A program made the translations under genes and the position numbers. From an uncultured Bacteroidia bacterium (GTDB taxonomy: Bacteria > Bacteroidota > Bacteroidia > Bacteroidales > CAJPTX01): DNA of 14,583 nt. Each line of letters begins with the position of its first letter. The first letter of the stretch is position 1. The stretch is taken from NCBI GenBank assembly GCA_938040915.1, contig CALHZE010000272.1, positions 1 to 14,583 of the forward strand, in the 5' to 3' direction. The notes beneath the pieces were generated by a model. It was given only the letters and a program-made list of their open reading frames with translations. It did not search any database and was not told the DNA's origin. Positions 12,566 through 14,583 of the stretch are shown here, piece after piece.

Positions 12566-14583
12566 TTAGAAGGTCACATTCATCGACAGCGTGCACTGTT
12601 TGGGCGTGGGCAACGAGACGCCCCCCGAACGATAATACTCGGGGTCTTGCCCCTTGAGGCGTGGGTCTGAGTAGATGAGGAACGGGTTTGTCACACTCAG
12701 CCGGAAGTTGACCGACCGCAGGTGGAGACGCTCGGCGTATGCATCGGGGAGGTGATAGGCAAGGGCGATGTTCTTCATCCGCACAAACGAGCCATCGGCA
12801 ACCCGCTGTTGCGAATAGTTGTAGGTGTTATAGGCGCGCTCGATATTCTCCTTACCCACCCGCTCTATGAGCTCTTGGGAGGGGAGCACGGGCACGTCGG
12901 TGTGCCACTCGTCGCCGGGGTTGAGCCACCGCTGGGTATACTCTGACGAAAAGACGTTGAGGTCGGCAAACGTCGGATCAAAGGTCGGGTTGAGGCGTAT
13001 CTTGTTGCCAGCCTGCATGGTAATGAAAAACGATAGCTCCCAGTCATAGAACCGGAACGTGTTAGATAGCCCCCCCGTCACGGGCGGCTCGATCGGTCCG
13101 TGGTAAAGAAGGTAGCTCTTGGAATACTGCGCATCTGAGAAGTCTGCCCCCGCGATGTGAGCATAAACGCCCCCGTTGAGGGGGTACAAACCAAAGTCAT
13201 ATCTCGGCAGTCCGTTGGCATCGAGCCCCTGGAAGTTGAACGAGAAGAGCGACCCTTTTGGGTAGCCCACGATGTTGCCACGCCCGCGTCCGGCGACCAT
13301 CTCGAGGGTGTTGGGCGCATTGAGTAGGCGCGTGATCTTCTGATCCATCCCCGCTAGCGTGAGGCTCGTGTGCCAACTAAAGCGCGAACTCTCGAAGTTG
13401 CGCGTATGGATGCCGAGCTCGACCCCGCGTGTGCGCATATCGCCGAAGTTCGCATACTTGTAATATTGCCCGCCGATCCCCGAGGTGCGCACGAGGTCGA
13501 TGAGGTCAAACGAGTTGCGTTGGTAGACCTCGAGCGTCGAGCTCAACCGGTTGTTAAACAGCCCGAGCTCGAAGCCAATGTTGAGTTCATACATCTTTTC
13601 CCACGTTAGGTCGCGGTTCTCCAAGTGCCGGATGGCGAGCTTGTCTTCGCGCCAGTCATACTGGTTGCGATTGACGATCCCCCCTGTATAGACCGAGTTA
13701 GCGTGGCTTGCCTCGTCGTTCATCTTGGCGGTAAGCCCGTAACTGGCTCGCAGTGCGAGGCGCGAGAAGGTCTGCTTGTCTTCGACGAAGGGCTCTTGGT
13801 CGATGTTCCACTTTGCCCCCACGTTCCACGTCGGAAGCCAGAGGGCTCGTGCGCCGCGCCCCGAGGCGTTTGAGCCCTCGTAATTGAGCACGGCGTTAAA
13901 GATATAGCGCTCGGCATAGCCATACGTCCCGTTGAGCGAGAAGGTCACCCCGCGCTCGTCGCGTTGCCGCAGGGCAAAGTAGGGGGTGTTTTCCTGAAAC
14001 TGCTTTTCGAAGATGGCGGGTGGCGTGTAGACCTGATTTCCCTTGTTGTACTGGATGCCATAGCCGGTAAACGGATTGTGAGTCCGGTCGGTTTGCCGCA
14101 CCTCGGTAAAGGCAAAAGCCTTGAAGTCGTGCTCGTCGAGACTCTTGTCATAGTCGATGGCGAGGCGCGCAAGGTAGCTCCGCAGGTTGACCTCGGTTTT
14201 ATTCAGCACGCCGCCATGGGTAAGGGCTACTGAGGGCTGTGCTTGGGGGTGATCTTTGTCGTGCAACAGATAGATGTTTTGCTGTGCGACCCACGGCGTC
14301 TCGTTGGCGCGGAAGGCTTGTACAAGGTTCGAAGCCTCGGTTATGGTGTGGAGGGTGCTCGTCGTGGCTTGGCGCGCAGAGAGGAGCGTCCGCACCTCGA
14401 GCTCCTTGAGAATGGCGTATGAGGCCTCGCCCTGTAGCTTGAGGTCTTGGACGCCGATCTCCATCCGGTTGTTCTCATACTCGTTGAGGATGTTGAAGGG
14501 TGCCCAGTTGTTGCGGTAATAGGAGCGTTCGCCATTGTCGCGATAGGGGCGCAGGGTGCGGCTCGTGCCGAGGGCATAGGAGA
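12566..14583 (-). CDS. SusC/RagA-family TonB-dependent transporter, C-terminal part
   Basis: The frame is open from the stop at 12566 to the right edge, giving the last 671 residues; the signal peptide, plug and TonB box lie outside the window. Known SusC proteins have about 1000 residues, so roughly the C-terminal two-thirds, mostly beta-barrel, is seen. Family features include NIDQEPFVEDKQTFSRLALR followed by ASYG, HLENRDLTWEKMYELNIGFE, RGVELGIHTRN, DGSFVRMKNIALAYHLPD, the end-of-barrel GQDPEYYRSGG and a final MNVTF with the terminal Phe used in outer-membrane protein assembly. SusC forms the outer-membrane channel that takes up a SusD-captured ligand using TonB energy. It leads the operon visible here, so any promoter and any sigma/anti-sigma regulator are beyond the right edge. 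An internal ATG at 14464 is not the true start. Confidence 0.96.
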   Translation of the reverse strand, partial: SYALGTSRTLRPYRDNGERSYYRNNWAPFNILNEYENNRMEIGVQDLKLQGEASYAILKELEVRTLLSARQATTSTLHTITEASNLVQAFRANETPWVAQQNIYLLHDKDHPQAQPSVALTHGGVLNKTEVNLRSYLARLAIDYDKSLDEHDFKAFAFTEVRQTDRTHNPFTGYGIQYNKGNQVYTPPAIFEKQFQENTPYFALRQRDERGVTFSLNGTYGYAERYIFNAVLNYEGSNASGRGARALWLPTWNVGAKWNIDQEPFVEDKQTFSRLALRASYGLTAKMNDEASHANSVYTGGIVNRNQYDWREDKLAIRHLENRDLTWEKMYELNIGFELGLFNNRLSSTLEVYQRNSFDLIDLVRTSGIGGQYYKYANFGDMRTRGVELGIHTRNFESSRFSWHTSLTLAGMDQKITRLLNAPNTLEMVAGRGRGNIVGYPKGSLFSFNFQGLDANGLPRYDFGLYPLNGGVYAHIAGADFSDAQYSKSYLLYHGPIEPPVTGGLSNTFRFYDWELSFFITMQAGNKIRLNPTFDPTFADLNVFSSEYTQRWLNPGDEWHTDVPVLPSQELIERVGKENIERAYNTYNYSQQRVADGSFVRMKNIALAYHLPDAYAERLHLRSVNFRLSVTNPFLIYSDPRLKGQDPEYYRSGGVSLPTPKQCTLSMNVTF

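Noticed and set aside
12555..12596. Earlier start for SusD at 12596; likewise earlier starts at 8980 and 10062 for the 202-aa and DUF4302 lipoproteins.
   Set aside because: In each case the extension overlaps the upstream gene and the lipoprotein signal peptide begins at the later ATG.
13370..14233. Several plus-strand frames opposite susC (for example 13370-13609 and 13964-14233).
   Set aside because: They are shadows of the strongly supported SusC reading frame, with no domain or signal peptide.

Overview
The window looks like a chromosomal stretch of a Bacteroidota (probably Bacteroidales) genome. It carries a SusC/SusD pair, the Bacteroidota-restricted lipoprotein families Peptidase_Mx1-like, DUF4302 and DUF4856, many type II (lipoprotein) signal peptides, and a plausible TTTG/TAnnTTTG-type promoter. 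A Porphyromonas-like organism is only a guess. Every supported gene lies on the minus strand, so the biological order runs from the right edge to the left.

Right part (about 14583 to 5075): one compact operon. In transcription order it encodes a SusC-type TonB-dependent outer-membrane transporter (C-terminal part only; its start lies beyond the window), its SusD lipoprotein, a Peptidase_Mx1-like lipoprotein whose HExxH zinc site is destroyed (HHQMAR), a DUF4302 lipoprotein, an unrecognised 202-aa beta-rich lipoprotein, a DUF4856 lipoprotein, a secreted protein with jelly-roll plus fibronectin type III-like domains, and a lipoprotein with two bacterial-Ig-like repeats. Gaps are 5 to 26 bp, with one 1-bp stop/start overlap. 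No carbohydrate-active enzyme is visible. All six lipoproteins share Cys-x-Lys followed by acidic residues at the mature N-terminus, resembling the Bacteroidota lipoprotein export signal. I infer a surface-exposed binding and uptake complex around a SusCD transporter; its substrate is unknown.

Middle (4130 to 4948): a secreted CAP/SCP-superfamily protein with a very acidic C-terminal tail. It is transcribed separately, with inverted repeats upstream of its start and two hairpins downstream.

Left part (1 to 3983): a tandem family of at least four paralogous lipoproteins with 25-residue repeats of the DUF285 / BspA-like type (FNQPLxxWDVSxV...MFxxC). One is cut by the left edge; the others have 8, 5 and 5 repeats. 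They share an N-terminal domain (PFITKWK ... YTLTWYNE ... DGVYVVEAGPEGVEG) and intergenic hairpins, several built on the same GGTTCGTA/TACGAACC arms. This points to duplication of whole gene-plus-spacer units. Unlike the operon lipoproteins, they lack the Cys-x-Lys-acidic signature.

No tRNA, rRNA, CRISPR, insertion sequence or phage gene was seen, and no gap between genes exceeds about 150 bp.
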